In this document: positions 50,301 to 59,305 of the stretch, in pieces
Layout: each line of letters starts with the position of its first letter
How positions within the stretch are numbered: the first letter of the stretch is position 1
From: Spiroplasma endosymbiont of Panorpa germanica
GTDB lineage: Bacteria; Bacillota_I; Bacilli_A; Mycoplasmatales; Mycoplasmataceae
Direction: 5' to 3'
NCBI RefSeq assembly: GCF_964019765.1
Contig: NZ_OZ026461.1
Location: 186,001 to 250,000, forward strand
Length of the DNA: 64,000 nt
Made by a program: the position numbers and the translations under genes
The notes under the pieces: model-generated
What the model was told of the DNA's origin: nothing
The model's input: the letters and a program-made list of their open reading frames with translations, nothing else
Databases searched by the model: none

Positions 50301-50710
50301 CAAAAGAAAACAATTTCTTTAATAAGATTGAGGATAGAATGAATTCAATTGAACAAATGCTAGCAATTTTAACAAATCAAGATAAAACTATGGATTCAAG
50401 CAAAATTAGAATATTAAAAGATGATATCGACAGAATCTATGCAGATATAAATAATATTAGTTCTAGCGTTCCAAGTTTTACTTATAATAATCAGTTTAAT
50501 CGCAAACCTCATGATTTTGATATTTGCGGCTGCAAAAATGATTGTGGATCTTCAAAAAGAAGACACCATGTTTATAATTCTGGAAACAACTTTTCACAAA
50601 GAGGTAATGATTTTAAAGTAGCTAACTTTAGTCACCACCATAATTGTCACCACAAAAAAAATGATGGTCATCAAATTTGTGAACACTGTGGAAACAACTT
50701 TAATTATTAA
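41375..50710 (+). CDS. Giant repetitive intracellular protein (3111 aa)
   Basis: This is one open frame of 9336 nt when TGA is Trp. No signal peptide or membrane helix is seen. Residues 1-~480: three copies of a ~120-residue unit ending in the pattern GP(I/V)(Y/H)(D/E)P...NKYQ(K/R)(V/L)Y..WLE.IN and containing LKLAE..(V/I)A.VDY. Residues ~484-2850: over 60 short units of the type LFDKNGNPVFDKNG, each with a Gly turn, grouped in supermodules that begin P(I/L/V)AP.GT.LF at nt ~44870, 45829, 46470, 47418, 48137, 48770, 49425 and 49721. Residues ~2855-2925: basic coiled region. C-terminus (from ~3048): six Cys and many His (CGCKNDC, HHHNCHH, CEHC), a likely metal site. Overall acidic and almost Cys-free elsewhere. 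It may be a cytoskeletal or scaffold protein (inference). AAAGGG lies about 12 nt upstream. Confidence 0.85.
45202..45393 (+). repeat. Direct repeat in giant gene, copy 1
   Basis: About 190 nt nearly identical to 45511-45702, offset by 309 nt (103 codons). Encodes DGTELFDENQNPITLNSV and following residues. In-frame internal duplication. Confidence 0.88.
45511..45702 (+). repeat. Direct repeat in giant gene, copy 2
   Basis: Second copy of the 309-nt-period duplication; differences from copy 1 are mostly third-position changes (for example AATCCAATC versus AACCCCATT), plus divergence near the 3' end. Confidence 0.88.
47981..48073 (+). repeat. 15-bp tandem repeat in giant gene
   Basis: About six copies of GAACTTGAAAACAAT, the first ones imperfect and the last three exact, encode (E-L-E-N-N)n. 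This is a candidate variable-number tandem repeat; the 15-bp unit keeps the frame. Confidence 0.9.
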
Positions 50711-50718
50711 TTTAAATA

Positions 50719-50776
50719 AAATCTTTGAGTATAAATAAATGTTCGCCCGTTTATTTTATACTTAGAGATTTTTTTA
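50719..50776 (+). terminator. Strong terminator after the giant gene
   Basis: A stem of about 19 bp (ATCTTTGAGTATAAATAAA with the complementary strand, a few G-T pairs and one bulge) and loop around GTTCGCCCG, followed by T7. Confidence 0.9.
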
Positions 50777-50793
50777 TTATGATTTTAAAGTGT

Positions 50794-50799
50794 TATAAT
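50794..50799 (+). promoter_or_regulatory. Likely -10 of the 50817 gene
   Basis: TATAAT lies 17 bp before the ATG with AAGAGG in between; the -35 is unclear. Confidence 0.45.
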
Positions 50800-50816
50800 T
50801 ATTAAAAGAGGTATTT

Positions 50817-51470
50817 ATGAAAAAAGATTTTAATTTTATTAAGTGAGATAAGGAAGGTAGACAATTTAAGGTAACAGGTAAAACAAATGATTCATTTTTA
50901 AAATCTTTTATAAATCAAGACAACTTTACAATGACAACAACCCAAGATATTGTTAATGGTTTATTTCCATATATTGACTTGAAACTAAAAGAAGAGCAAG
51001 TGCTAAATTCCATCGAAAGAGAGACTTGCGTCAAAAAAATTTTACAAGATTCAATTTCTAAAAAGACTAAAACAATTCCATTCGTTCTAAATGAATGTGA
51101 GGATAAATTTCATCAGCAAATTGCTAAAAGAATAATTACAGAGTTCAACCAAATTATCTATAAATATGATGTTAGTAAAATTGAAACAGATTTTATAAAC
51201 ATATTGGAAGGGGAATGCCCTTTTATCGGAATGATTCCTTTTATTTTCCAAACAAAATATGGTGATTTAATTGTTGATATTCGAGCGGGACAAACACATT
51301 TTGAAGAAAGAACTACAGCACTTTGTTTTTTGTATGAGCAGTTATGAATTAATAATACTAATTCAAAAGTAATTAAAAAAATTATTATTAACCCACGTTG
51401 AGAAAAAGCTGTTCAGGAGTTAGAAAATCCCAGCAAAAGCATCGCTTGAAAATTACTTAATTTTTGCTAA
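50817..51470 (+). CDS. Unknown 217-aa protein, possibly PD-(D/E)XK nuclease-like
   Basis: This soluble protein is read through five TGA-Trp. The N-terminal ~40 residues include WDKEGRQFKVTG, followed by a helical part. Residues about 100-175 show the order of a RecB/Cas4-type fold: a Glu in a helix (KIETDF), then GECPFIGMIPFIFQTKYGDL, then a strand IVDIRAG and TALCFLYEQL, resembling the 'G-x-D ... hhhDhK-x-(G) ... QL..Y' pattern. The catalytic Lys would be Arg here, so activity is doubtful. No family can be named with confidence. It is a single gene with its own TATAAT. Confidence 0.6.
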
Positions 51471-51773
51471 AAAAATTTGAAAATTCGAATCGCACTAAAA
51501 TTACATACAAGTTAGCCCTCAAAAGAATGATACCAGGTAATTTTTTAAAAGGGGATTTTGTTTTTAATTTGACTTAAAATTTTTGTCAAATAAATGATTG
51601 TAAATTTGGGCAATAACTTGTTATATTTTGTCATCTTAAACCCGAAAAATTCCTCAAATAATCGTATAGTTATTAATAAATTTAAATATTTAAAATTTAA
51701 TGTAATTATATATTGCATTCAAGTAGGTTTAATCATTTATAATTGAACTATAAGAAAGAAAAAGAGGTTCAAT
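51471..51773. other. Intergenic region, 303 bp
   Basis: AT-rich spacer with no convincing gene on either strand. It contains an inverted repeat TTTGAC (51568-51573) / GTCAAA (51585-51590) without a T-tract and, at its right end, a TATAAT (51738-51743) that probably serves the aldo/keto reductase. TTGCAT lies 19 bp before it, which is long spacing. Confidence 0.5.
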
Positions 51774-52760
<987 letters not shown>

Positions 52761-52772
52761 AATCAGACAAAT

Positions 52773-52801
52773 AAAAATCCAGAAATATCTGGATTTTTTT
52801 T
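52773..52801 (+). terminator. Intrinsic terminator after aldo/keto reductase
   Basis: An AATCCAGA/TCTGGATT stem with loop AATA and a long T-tract. Confidence 0.9.
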
Positions 52802-53020
52802 GCACTTAAACCCTATACCAATATTGTAAAAATTTGGTTTTGGTTTCTAGCTATTAGCCATTAGTTGCTACAATTGTTGAATTTGAAAACAATAAAATGC
52901 TTACTTTTTTTATTTTTTAAAATAGTTATTTAATACAAGATTATTTAGCTATTTAAATATGTTTTCTTAATAAGAAAGTGAGGGAAATATTAAATATTAA
53001 TTTGATTTACCATTTTTATC
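52802..53020. other. Intergenic region between convergent genes
   Basis: About 220 bp of AT-rich sequence between the terminators of the aldo/keto reductase and the lipoprotein; I see no gene, repeat family or RNA in it. Confidence 0.5.
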
Positions 53021-53056
53021 AAAAAAAATTTTCAATCATGAATGATTGAAAATTTT
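53021..53056 (-). terminator. Terminator of the minus-strand lipoprotein
   Basis: A 15-bp perfect stem AAAATTTTCAATCAT with its complement and a 2-nt centre; eight A on the plus strand give a T-tract for minus-strand transcription. Confidence 0.88.
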
Positions 53057-53067
53057 ATGTATAAATA

Positions 53068-53964
53068 TTAATTTGATTTTTGTTTCGGAAAACCTCAAAT
53101 AGCGGAAAAATCAGTGGTATAAACAGTGTTTATAAAGTCCATCCTACCTGAAACCTTAGCAAAAACTCAATCATCATTTTCATTTTCTAGAACTTCTACG
53201 TTTAATTTATCCCCCCATACCTTAAATTTATAAAATTCGTAAATAGGACCGTGATGACTACTCATAAAAGTCCCGTATGGATTACCCATATTATTAAGAT
53301 CTTTTCGAATTCTTTCCTCAGCACCCCTTATATTGTCTTTTTCCAAATCTTCTGCCACTCCTTTAAAACTATCAGTAGTTTCCACAAAGCCTTTAACTCA
53401 CTTAAAACGTATATTTTTATCGTTATTAATACCACCAAATCAGTATTTTAAAAATCTTTCCATGACTTTTTCGTTATCGCTTTTTTCCTTAATGGTATTT
53501 GTTTGTTTAAAATTAAACTTTAAACCATCTAGTTCAGTAATTTTAGTTCCATCAGCATCTTTAACTATTATGGGCTCGTAATTAAAACTATGATTTTCTC
53601 CGCTTTTAATATTGCCTCTCAAACCTGATTCTCTAGTCTTACTAAGATCAATATCGTAAAATTTTGCGTCTGAAAGATTTATGGTTTTTGACATTTCCTC
53701 TAGGATGGTCTCTATGAATAATGAGTTTAAAATATCTTTTGATGGTCTTTCCGGATTAAAATCCCAATCCGGATTAGTTGTTGGTTCATCGATAAAAATA
53801 AAATCTCCTTCATAAGTAAATTCTTTATTTTCAGCAAAGAATTCTTCCACATTTGCGATGTTTAATTCTAATTTTTCAACTTCGGGACTCCCGCACGATA
53901 CTACACTAATTGTTGAGGTAGTTAATAGCGATAATGATCCCAATATACTTAGTAATTTTTTCAT
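53068..53964 (-). CDS. Lipoprotein, unknown function
   Basis: This 298-aa protein has a classic mollicute lipoprotein signal: MKKLLSILGSLSLLTTSTIS then VVSC, with Cys24 as lipidation site. The mature part is hydrophilic and acidic. Blocks FTYEGDFIFID and GLKFNFKQTN are shared in pattern with the plus-strand lipoprotein at 55201 (IKYEGPYIFAK and LYFTFKQTN), so they are paralogues. AAGGAGAG lies 6 nt before ATG and a TATATT-rich promoter region is shared with the divergent gene. Several Trp are TGA. It is anchored on the outer face of the membrane. Confidence 0.82.
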
Positions 53965-54039
53965 TTTGTCTCTCCTTTTAAATAATATATAATATCACCT
54001 TTGCATATTATATACTATAAATGAAAGATAATAAATATT

Positions 54040-54894
54040 GTGAAATCAAGAAATAACAATAAACAAAAAGTGTTAACAATAGGAATGTTGCTATTTTTAT
54101 TAACCAGTTCAGCACTTTTAGTACCTCAAAAAAGTGGTTATTTTTACAATTTTGAAGGGCGAAGTTTTTCAAATCAATCACAAGTTGTTGATTATGCTAT
54201 GACCAAGGCTAATAAGAAAATTGAACAAGAAGACCACTACTACTATAAATACAATAATAAAATTTACTCTTTAGAAGAAAAAAATCGTGCCCTAGAAGAC
54301 ATGATTAATGATGCTAAAATAAAAAAAGAGCTTACATATAGAAATCCTTCAGATCATATTATTTCAAATTCGGGGGAACTTTCTGCTCAAGTTAGACAAG
54401 CTTACAACGACAAGTTAGTTAACGTTTATAAGGGTAAAAACGGTAATTCTTATATAGATTTAGATGAAGCAGTTCAATCATATTTTGATTATGACGAAGT
54501 TTTATTAACTGAAAACCTAAATAAAGATTCAAGTGTTCCAATTGAATTCTATAATGAAAGTGAAATGATTCAGTATTTGGAAAATAACAAAAGAGAATCT
54601 TCAGAACAAGGAGAGAAAAGTGACTGCTACTTAGTTGGAGGACTTTGTCAAGATGAAAGTTCAGTTAAAAAATGATTGAAAAGTACCTCTGATTACAAAT
54701 ACCGTTACAAGGATTATGAATGAAGCAACTTTTTTCCTGCAGAAATAGAAAAAATTGATTTAAACACAAAAGACAAAGTTTATATAGATAATATTTTCAA
54801 GCATGATGCTAGTAAAAATGCTTATTGATTAGGTATTGATAATAAAAACAAGACATCTTTTCTTAATGAAATTTTATTTTCAGGATTAGACTAG
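54040..54894 (+). CDS. Putative secreted or membrane-anchored protein, unknown
   Basis: This 284-aa protein is read from GTG. Residues about 12-30 (VLTIGMLLFLLTSSALLV) form a signal/anchor helix after a basic N-terminus. There is no lipobox Cys. The rest is hydrophilic, Tyr/Lys/Asn-rich, with a Cys pair (CYLVGGLC) that could form a disulfide outside the cell. No Shine-Dalgarno is visible; a TATACT at 54011 would give a short leader. An ATG at 54021 is in another frame and reads only 11 codons. No family is recognised. The start is uncertain. Confidence 0.6.
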
Positions 54895-55200
54895 TATTTT
54901 TTTTCGAAGATTGATCACGCCACTTAGACCACCTCTTAGTGACTGCCAACATCATATGTAAATATAAGTCCTTGATTTTTAAATCTAACTCTTTCATTCT
55001 TAATTGTTAAGCTTTTTGGATTATTTAGAAGGGGGCATTTCAATAATAAAGTAATCGTTATTATATTTTATAGTTAGTTTTTTTACTCAAATTAAACTTA
55101 TTTTTAATTAAAATATCTTCATTTCATAATTTTAATTAATTCCAAAAAATATAATTTGGTTATGATACAATATAAATGTTATTAAAAAGGAGAAACATCC
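54895..55200. other. Intergenic region, ~300 bp
   Basis: No gene seen. It contains an imperfect hairpin near 54927-54950 (CACTTAG / CTTAGTG) and, at the right end, an extended -10 (TGATACAAT, 55163-55171) for the lipoprotein at 55201. Confidence 0.45.
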
Positions 55201-56136
55201 ATGAGGAAATTATTATCAATTTTAGCTGCCCTAACTCTAGTGGGAACTTCAGCTAGTAGTGTAGTTGCTTGCGACATGTTTGGAGGCGGTGGCGAAACTA
55301 CCGAACCTGAACCTGAAGAAGAAGTGGAAGAAGTGGAAGTTGACGAACCAATTGGAAGAGAATTAAACATCAAAAGTTTTGAAAGATTTTTGAGAGAAAC
55401 TGAAATAAAATATGAGGGACCATATATCTTTGCTAAAAACCAGGATGAATGACTAATAAACAATAGTACTGCAAAAAGAATAATAGATCATAAATTAGAA
55501 GTTTATATTCTTGAATTATTAAATGAGCAATTTGATTTTGACTTTGACGATCGATATGAGATTGCAGTTAATATTTCCGGAGAAGATAAAAATCAAATCA
55601 CTAAACAAAAACCATTTGAAGTAAATAAAGAATATAGATTTAAATATTATGCTAGCATTCGTTCAGCACAATCAACTAATTGACAAGATGCTGTAGATAT
55701 ATCAGATTTATATTTTACTTTCAAACAGACCAATGAACCAGAAAGAAATAATATCACAAATGAAATCCTAAATGATTCTATTAGTACTTATAAAGGTATG
55801 AACATTAATGAAGAAAACTATTTTAATTGGGATAATAAAACAAATGATAAATATTATAGAAACATAAGAGAATTAATAAAAAAAGATTTCTCTGAACAAT
55901 TACGTTCAGAATTGATTTTCATAGTTGAAAATGAATTTGATGAAAATACTAAGGCTAGTCATTTTGAGTCACTACCTTATCATGAATTAAAATCTTCAAA
56001 TGAAGTCACTGAAATTGAAGTTGTTGATAAACCTATGAAACACGGAGAAGTGATAATTAAAATATATAACACCTCAACCTTTTTCAACTTAGAGGATAAA
56101 CCCACAATTTCTTGATCAACCTATTGAATAATTTAA
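55201..56136 (+). CDS. Lipoprotein, unknown function
   Basis: This 311-aa protein has signal MRKLLSILAALTLVGTSASS then VVAC, with Cys at 25. A short Gly run (MFGGGG) and an acidic linker of Glu/Val/Pro follow before the folded part, a typical surface-display arrangement. The blocks KYEGPYIFAK and LYFTFKQTN are shared with the minus-strand lipoprotein at 53068. AAAAGGAGAAAC precedes ATG. A decayed copy of this gene lies at 57121-57456. Function is unknown; membrane-anchored on the outside. Confidence 0.82.
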
Positions 56137-56160
56137 AATTATCATAATTAGCAAAATTTG

Positions 56161-56200
56161 AATAATCCTTAAACTCTAAATAGTTTAAGGATTATTTTTA
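56161..56200 (+). terminator. Terminator after lipoprotein (copy A of a repeated module)
   Basis: An AATAATCCTTAAACT/AGTTTAAGGATTATT stem followed by TTTATTTAATAG. Nearly the same module, including downstream bases, recurs at 57457. Confidence 0.88.
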
Positions 56201-56313
56201 TTTAATAGTAGTTCGGTCTTTTTATAAAACAAATAAGCTATTAATGACTCCTAAAGATAATAACTGGTCTAATGACACTAAATATTTTTCAAGGGGTAAC
56301 GTTTTTATTTCTC

Positions 56314-56347
56314 AAAATTATAAAAAACACGGAAATTTTATAATTTT
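56314..56347. repeat. 12-bp inverted repeat upstream of a lipoprotein promoter
   Basis: AAAATTATAAAA and TTTTATAATTTT are perfect complements separated by 10 bp; they lie 6 bp upstream of the -35 at 56354. A possible operator. Confidence 0.5.
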
Positions 56348-56353
56348 AAGATG

Positions 56354-56382
56354 TTGCTTTTAAGTGTTATTTTTTGTATAAT
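56354..56382 (+). promoter_or_regulatory. Promoter of the frameshifted lipoprotein gene
   Basis: TTGCTT, 17 bp, TATAAT. It is followed by AAAGGAG and the ATG at 56417. Confidence 0.75.
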
Positions 56383-56416
56383 GAAAATGGGATTAGCCCC
56401 AATAAAAGGAGTCAAT

Positions 56417-56964
56417 ATGAAAAAATAATATCTCTATTAGCTGCTTTCGGTTTAACAACTTCAGCATCAATCAGCGCTGTTGCTTGTAATACAGATTCAA
56501 AAAATCCTGGTGAACCCGGTCTACCAGATTCAGTTGAAGATGAAGCTTACTTAGAATATAAAATACCAGAAACTTTAGAAGAAATTGAGAAACTTTTATC
56601 AGAATACAACACCAAAATAAATAATGTTGTAAAGGAGTTGTGTTTAGAAGTTTATGGTCAAGAATCATTTCCAAAGGATGCAACTGCAGAACAAAACAAA
56701 ACTTTCGTAAATCACGAAAATGCTCAGTTGTATTTAGCGAATCAAATTATTAAATATCACATGGAAGGTTTAAAGTTTATAATTGAGGGCAACAAGACTC
56801 AAGCTTCAAATACCGTTATTGCTATGAAAAGTTTGCCAGGAAAATTAGGATTAAATAATCCAGATGATGAAGATCAATTAATCTTATTTGTCTTTTCTGA
56901 ATCAAACAAAGTTAATTTAACCAAATTAACAAACGACTTAGAAAATAGAATATCTAAAATATAG
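56417..56964 (+). pseudogene. Lipoprotein gene, out of frame in a poly-A run after the start
   Basis: From the ATG (AAAGGAG 5 nt upstream) the sequence reads ATG, six A, then TAA, giving only MKK. With one more A it would read MKKIISLLAAFGLTTSAS and then ISAVAC, a complete lipoprotein signal with Cys24, followed by an intact 158-codon hydrophilic body to TAG at 56962. The body is rich in Glu/Asn/Lys and unlike the 55201 family. The promoter, SD and terminator are all intact, which argues for a switchable (phase-off) gene or a very recent loss rather than an old pseudogene. A sequencing error in the A-run cannot be excluded. Confidence 0.72.
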
Positions 56965-56996
56965 ATACTAAAAACTAATAAGCGAATATATTGTTT

Positions 56997-57024
56997 AAAA
57001 AAGGCTTTCAACAGCCTTTTTTTA
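56997..57024 (+). terminator. Intrinsic terminator after frameshifted lipoprotein
   Basis: An AAAAGGCT/AGCCTTTT stem with loop TTCAAC, then T-tract. Confidence 0.88.
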
Positions 57025-57120
57025 TATGTTTCTTTGAGCACTTATTTTAAAATAGCTATGGTATTTTCATATGTTTATGCGATTTTGTTATTATATCTAA
57101 TAATTATCACAGGTGGGGTT

Positions 57121-57456
57121 AATTAGGAGAAAATTATTATCAATATTAACTGCTTTTTGAGTTAGCTATATCATTTGTATTTAATGTAGCTAAGTGATGA
57201 TTGTTTGAGGGTAGTGGTTAGATATTTGGATTAAAAGAAGTGAGAAAAATAGAAGAACAATTTGAAAAGAATTTAGTATTTGAGACTAGGAAATATTTTT
57301 GAGAGAAACTTAAATAAAGTTAGAGAAACCTAATGCCCTTACTAAAAAATGATGAATGAAAAATAAACTACATAAGGTTTCAGATTACAGGACAAACCTA
57401 CAACTTTTTTACCCACTTATTTGATATTTTAAAATTATTTCAAACAAGAAGTTTTT
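57121..57456 (+). pseudogene. Decayed copy of the 55201 lipoprotein
   Basis: The start matches AAATTATTATCAATTTTAGC of the intact gene with ATG changed to ATT. Then TGTAGCTAAGTGATGATTGT mirrors the VVAC/DMFGG region with stops. TTTTTGAGAGAAACTTAAAT mirrors TTTTTGAGAGAAACTGAAAT (FLRET-I). The sequence then jumps to a stretch resembling the intact gene's last 60 bases, and ends in the same terminator. About 600 bp of the middle is missing and several stops interrupt all frames. A remnant of tandem lipoprotein duplication. Confidence 0.75.
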
Positions 57457-57500
57457 AATAACCCTTAAACTATTTAGATTTTAAGGGTTATTTTTATTTA
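57457..57500 (+). terminator. Terminator (copy B of the repeated module)
   Basis: An AATAACCCTTAAA/TTTAAGGGTTATT stem then TTTTATTTAATAG, homologous to the terminator at 56161 including flanking bases. Confidence 0.85.
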
Positions 57501-57537
57501 ATAGAGTCGCTGACTTTGTAAAACTAATAAGTTGTTT

Positions 57538-57568
57538 AATATATTAACACTTAAAGTGTTAATATATT
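57538..57568. promoter_or_regulatory. Perfect 15-bp inverted repeat, probable operator or leader hairpin
   Basis: The arm AATATATTAACACTT is repeated in perfect inverse orientation around a single A. A possible TTGTAA (57515) and TAATAT (-10) place it over the -10/start site of the 57611 operon. A second small hairpin (TGGAG/CTCCA, 57571-57590) follows just before the ribosome-binding site. Confidence 0.6.
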
Positions 57569-57610
57569 TATGGAGCTAGAATTAACTCCAGAAAAGAGGA
57601 ATTTAAAGTT

Positions 57611-58543
57611 ATGAACATTTGAGCAATTGCTGCAGCAGCTTCGCTGAGTGTAGGCACTCCTGTAAATTTTTCAAATAACTTATTAATTACAACCAGAGAT
57701 AACAATAGTATTTTTATTGATAAAATGGATTTATCAAAATATCAAAATACTTTGCTAGATAATAAAGATATTATAGTAAATTTAGATGAGGACTATTCAC
57801 TTAAAGGAGTCACAAATCAATTTAAAGACAAAATTTTATTTGAGATTGAAGATCTTTTAATTTCCAAAGGTAACTATGAAGCATCGGGCGCTTTTATTGA
57901 CCACAAAAATGATTTTGAGTTTAAAGTACTTTATGAAGAGAATTTCAAAAATCAATATTCAAAAAAAATGATTCTTCAAATAGAGGCAAAACAAACAAAT
58001 AAATACTTTTTTGAAGGGACAAGTCTAGAATTTTGATTTAATTCTAATTTTATAAATGAATCAAAAATTTCATCTCATGGATATTTGGATTTCCACTATA
58101 AACTTAAAGCAAATTGGTCTACAAAATATCAATATGATTTATCAGGATCCAAAAAAGATATCATTTATTATGAGGATTATGCTTTGGATAAAACAGACTT
58201 TCTTCGAAAATATAAAAGTGTGGCTGTATACTATAATGCATATGCAATTAACTATAAAAATGAAAGTGTTTTAAAGTATCCAAATGAGGTCAACAGAGTT
58301 CAAGGTGTTAGAAACCCAGCAAGTACTAATCCTGATGACAGCAGTTTTTTAATTGCAGATTCGGAATTAAAATCCTGAGGACTTCAAAGTGGTTATAAAA
58401 TCGTTATGAGCATTCCCATTATTGTTGGAAATACATATATTTCCATAGACACAAGAGCTCGTGGTTATGTAAAAGGGTATGGGGCGCCGTGAAAAGAAAT
58501 AGAAGTAGGAATTTATGTTAATTATTTTAGATTACAAACTTAG
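57611..58543 (+). CDS. Putative exported protein linked to ABC transporter, unknown
   Basis: This 310-aa protein is read through TGA-Trp. The N-terminus MNIWAIAAAASLSVGTP looks like a short, uncharged signal-like helix without a lipobox. The rest is beta-rich and Tyr/Asn-rich, with patches such as GYLDFHYKLKANWSTKYQYD, and ends YVNYFRLQT. GAGG lies about 11 nt upstream. It is followed after 9 bp by an ABC ATPase and then a permease, so it may be the exported cargo or a partner of that transporter (inference). No family is recognised. Confidence 0.65.
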
Positions 58544-58552
58544 GTTAATAAC

Positions 58553-59305
58553 ATGCTAGAGATAAAAAATATAACAAAATTATTTAAAAACGGAGCTGGT
58601 ATCAAAAATGTTTCGTTTCAAATCCCAGAAAAATCAATTTGTGGTTTTGTTGGTGATAATGGAATGGGTAAAACAACTACTATTAGATGTATTTTTCAAG
58701 AGTATCAAACTTCCCAGGGAGAAGTTACCTATAAAGGCAAAACTTTAAAGAGTCGTAATAATTTAATTAAAATCGGATTGTTTCCCGACACAAATTCAAT
58801 CCCCTTGGACTACCAGCTAAAAGATTATGTTACCTATTTAGCGTTGCTATACAAGATTCCTCCCAAAGTTGCGATAGAAAAGCTAAGTGAATTAACAAAA
58901 ATATTTAATCTTGAAGGTTATGAAAATAAAAAATTAAAAACTTTATCAGCGGGTATGCTAAAACGCGCCATGTTATTGGCTATTATGATATTGGACTTAG
59001 AAGTTATTATTTTAGATGAGCCTACAGCTAATTTAGATGTTAATAGCCGACAAGAGTTTATGGAAATTTTGTTATTTCTAAACAGTCAAGGGAAAACAAT
59101 CATAATAACAAGTCATATTATTGAAGAGCTACAAGAAATAATCGACTTTTTAGTATTTATTGACAATGGGGAAATCAAATACTCAAAACCAATAGATAAT
59201 AAAAAAGAGTCTATTAAGGAAATCTATAACAAATATCGCTCCCAAAATATTAGTACTAGAGTGGGGGATTTAAAAAAATATGTTAAATCAAGTCAAGAAA
59301 AATAA
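58553..59305 (+). CDS. ABC transporter ATP-binding protein (ABC-2/drug type)
   Basis: This 250-aa single-NBD protein has Walker A GDNGMGKTT (34-42), signature LSAGMLKR, Walker B VIILDEPTANLD and H-loop ITSHIIEEL. It resembles CcmA/NatA-type ATPases of exporters. It overlaps the following permease by 26 nt. AGGT upstream is a weak SD, so coupling to the previous gene is likely. The partner is the permease at 59280. Confidence 0.9.
   Translation: MLEIKNITKLFKNGAGIKNVSFQIPEKSICGFVGDNGMGKTTTIRCIFQEYQTSQGEVTYKGKTLKSRNNLIKIGLFPDTNSIPLDYQLKDYVTYLALLYKIPPKVAIEKLSELTKIFNLEGYENKKLKTLSAGMLKRAMLLAIMILDLEVIILDEPTANLDVNSRQEFMEILLFLNSQGKTIIITSHIIEELQEIIDFLVFIDNGEIKYSKPIDNKKESIKEIYNKYRSQNISTRVGDLKKYVKSSQEK

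Noticed and set aside
41375-50710. Reading the giant region as about six separate genes
   Set aside because: All breaks are TGA codons in the same frame, and repeats continue across them; elsewhere in the window TGA clearly encodes Trp.
43274-50710. EAGR-box or terminal-organelle protein identity
   Set aside because: The Gly-turn units superficially recall such boxes, but the aromatic/Trp-rich signature is missing; kept only as a loose structural idea.
53251-53581. Two overlapping plus-strand frames of 66 and 82 aa
   Set aside because: Antisense to the minus-strand lipoprotein, without SD or promoter.
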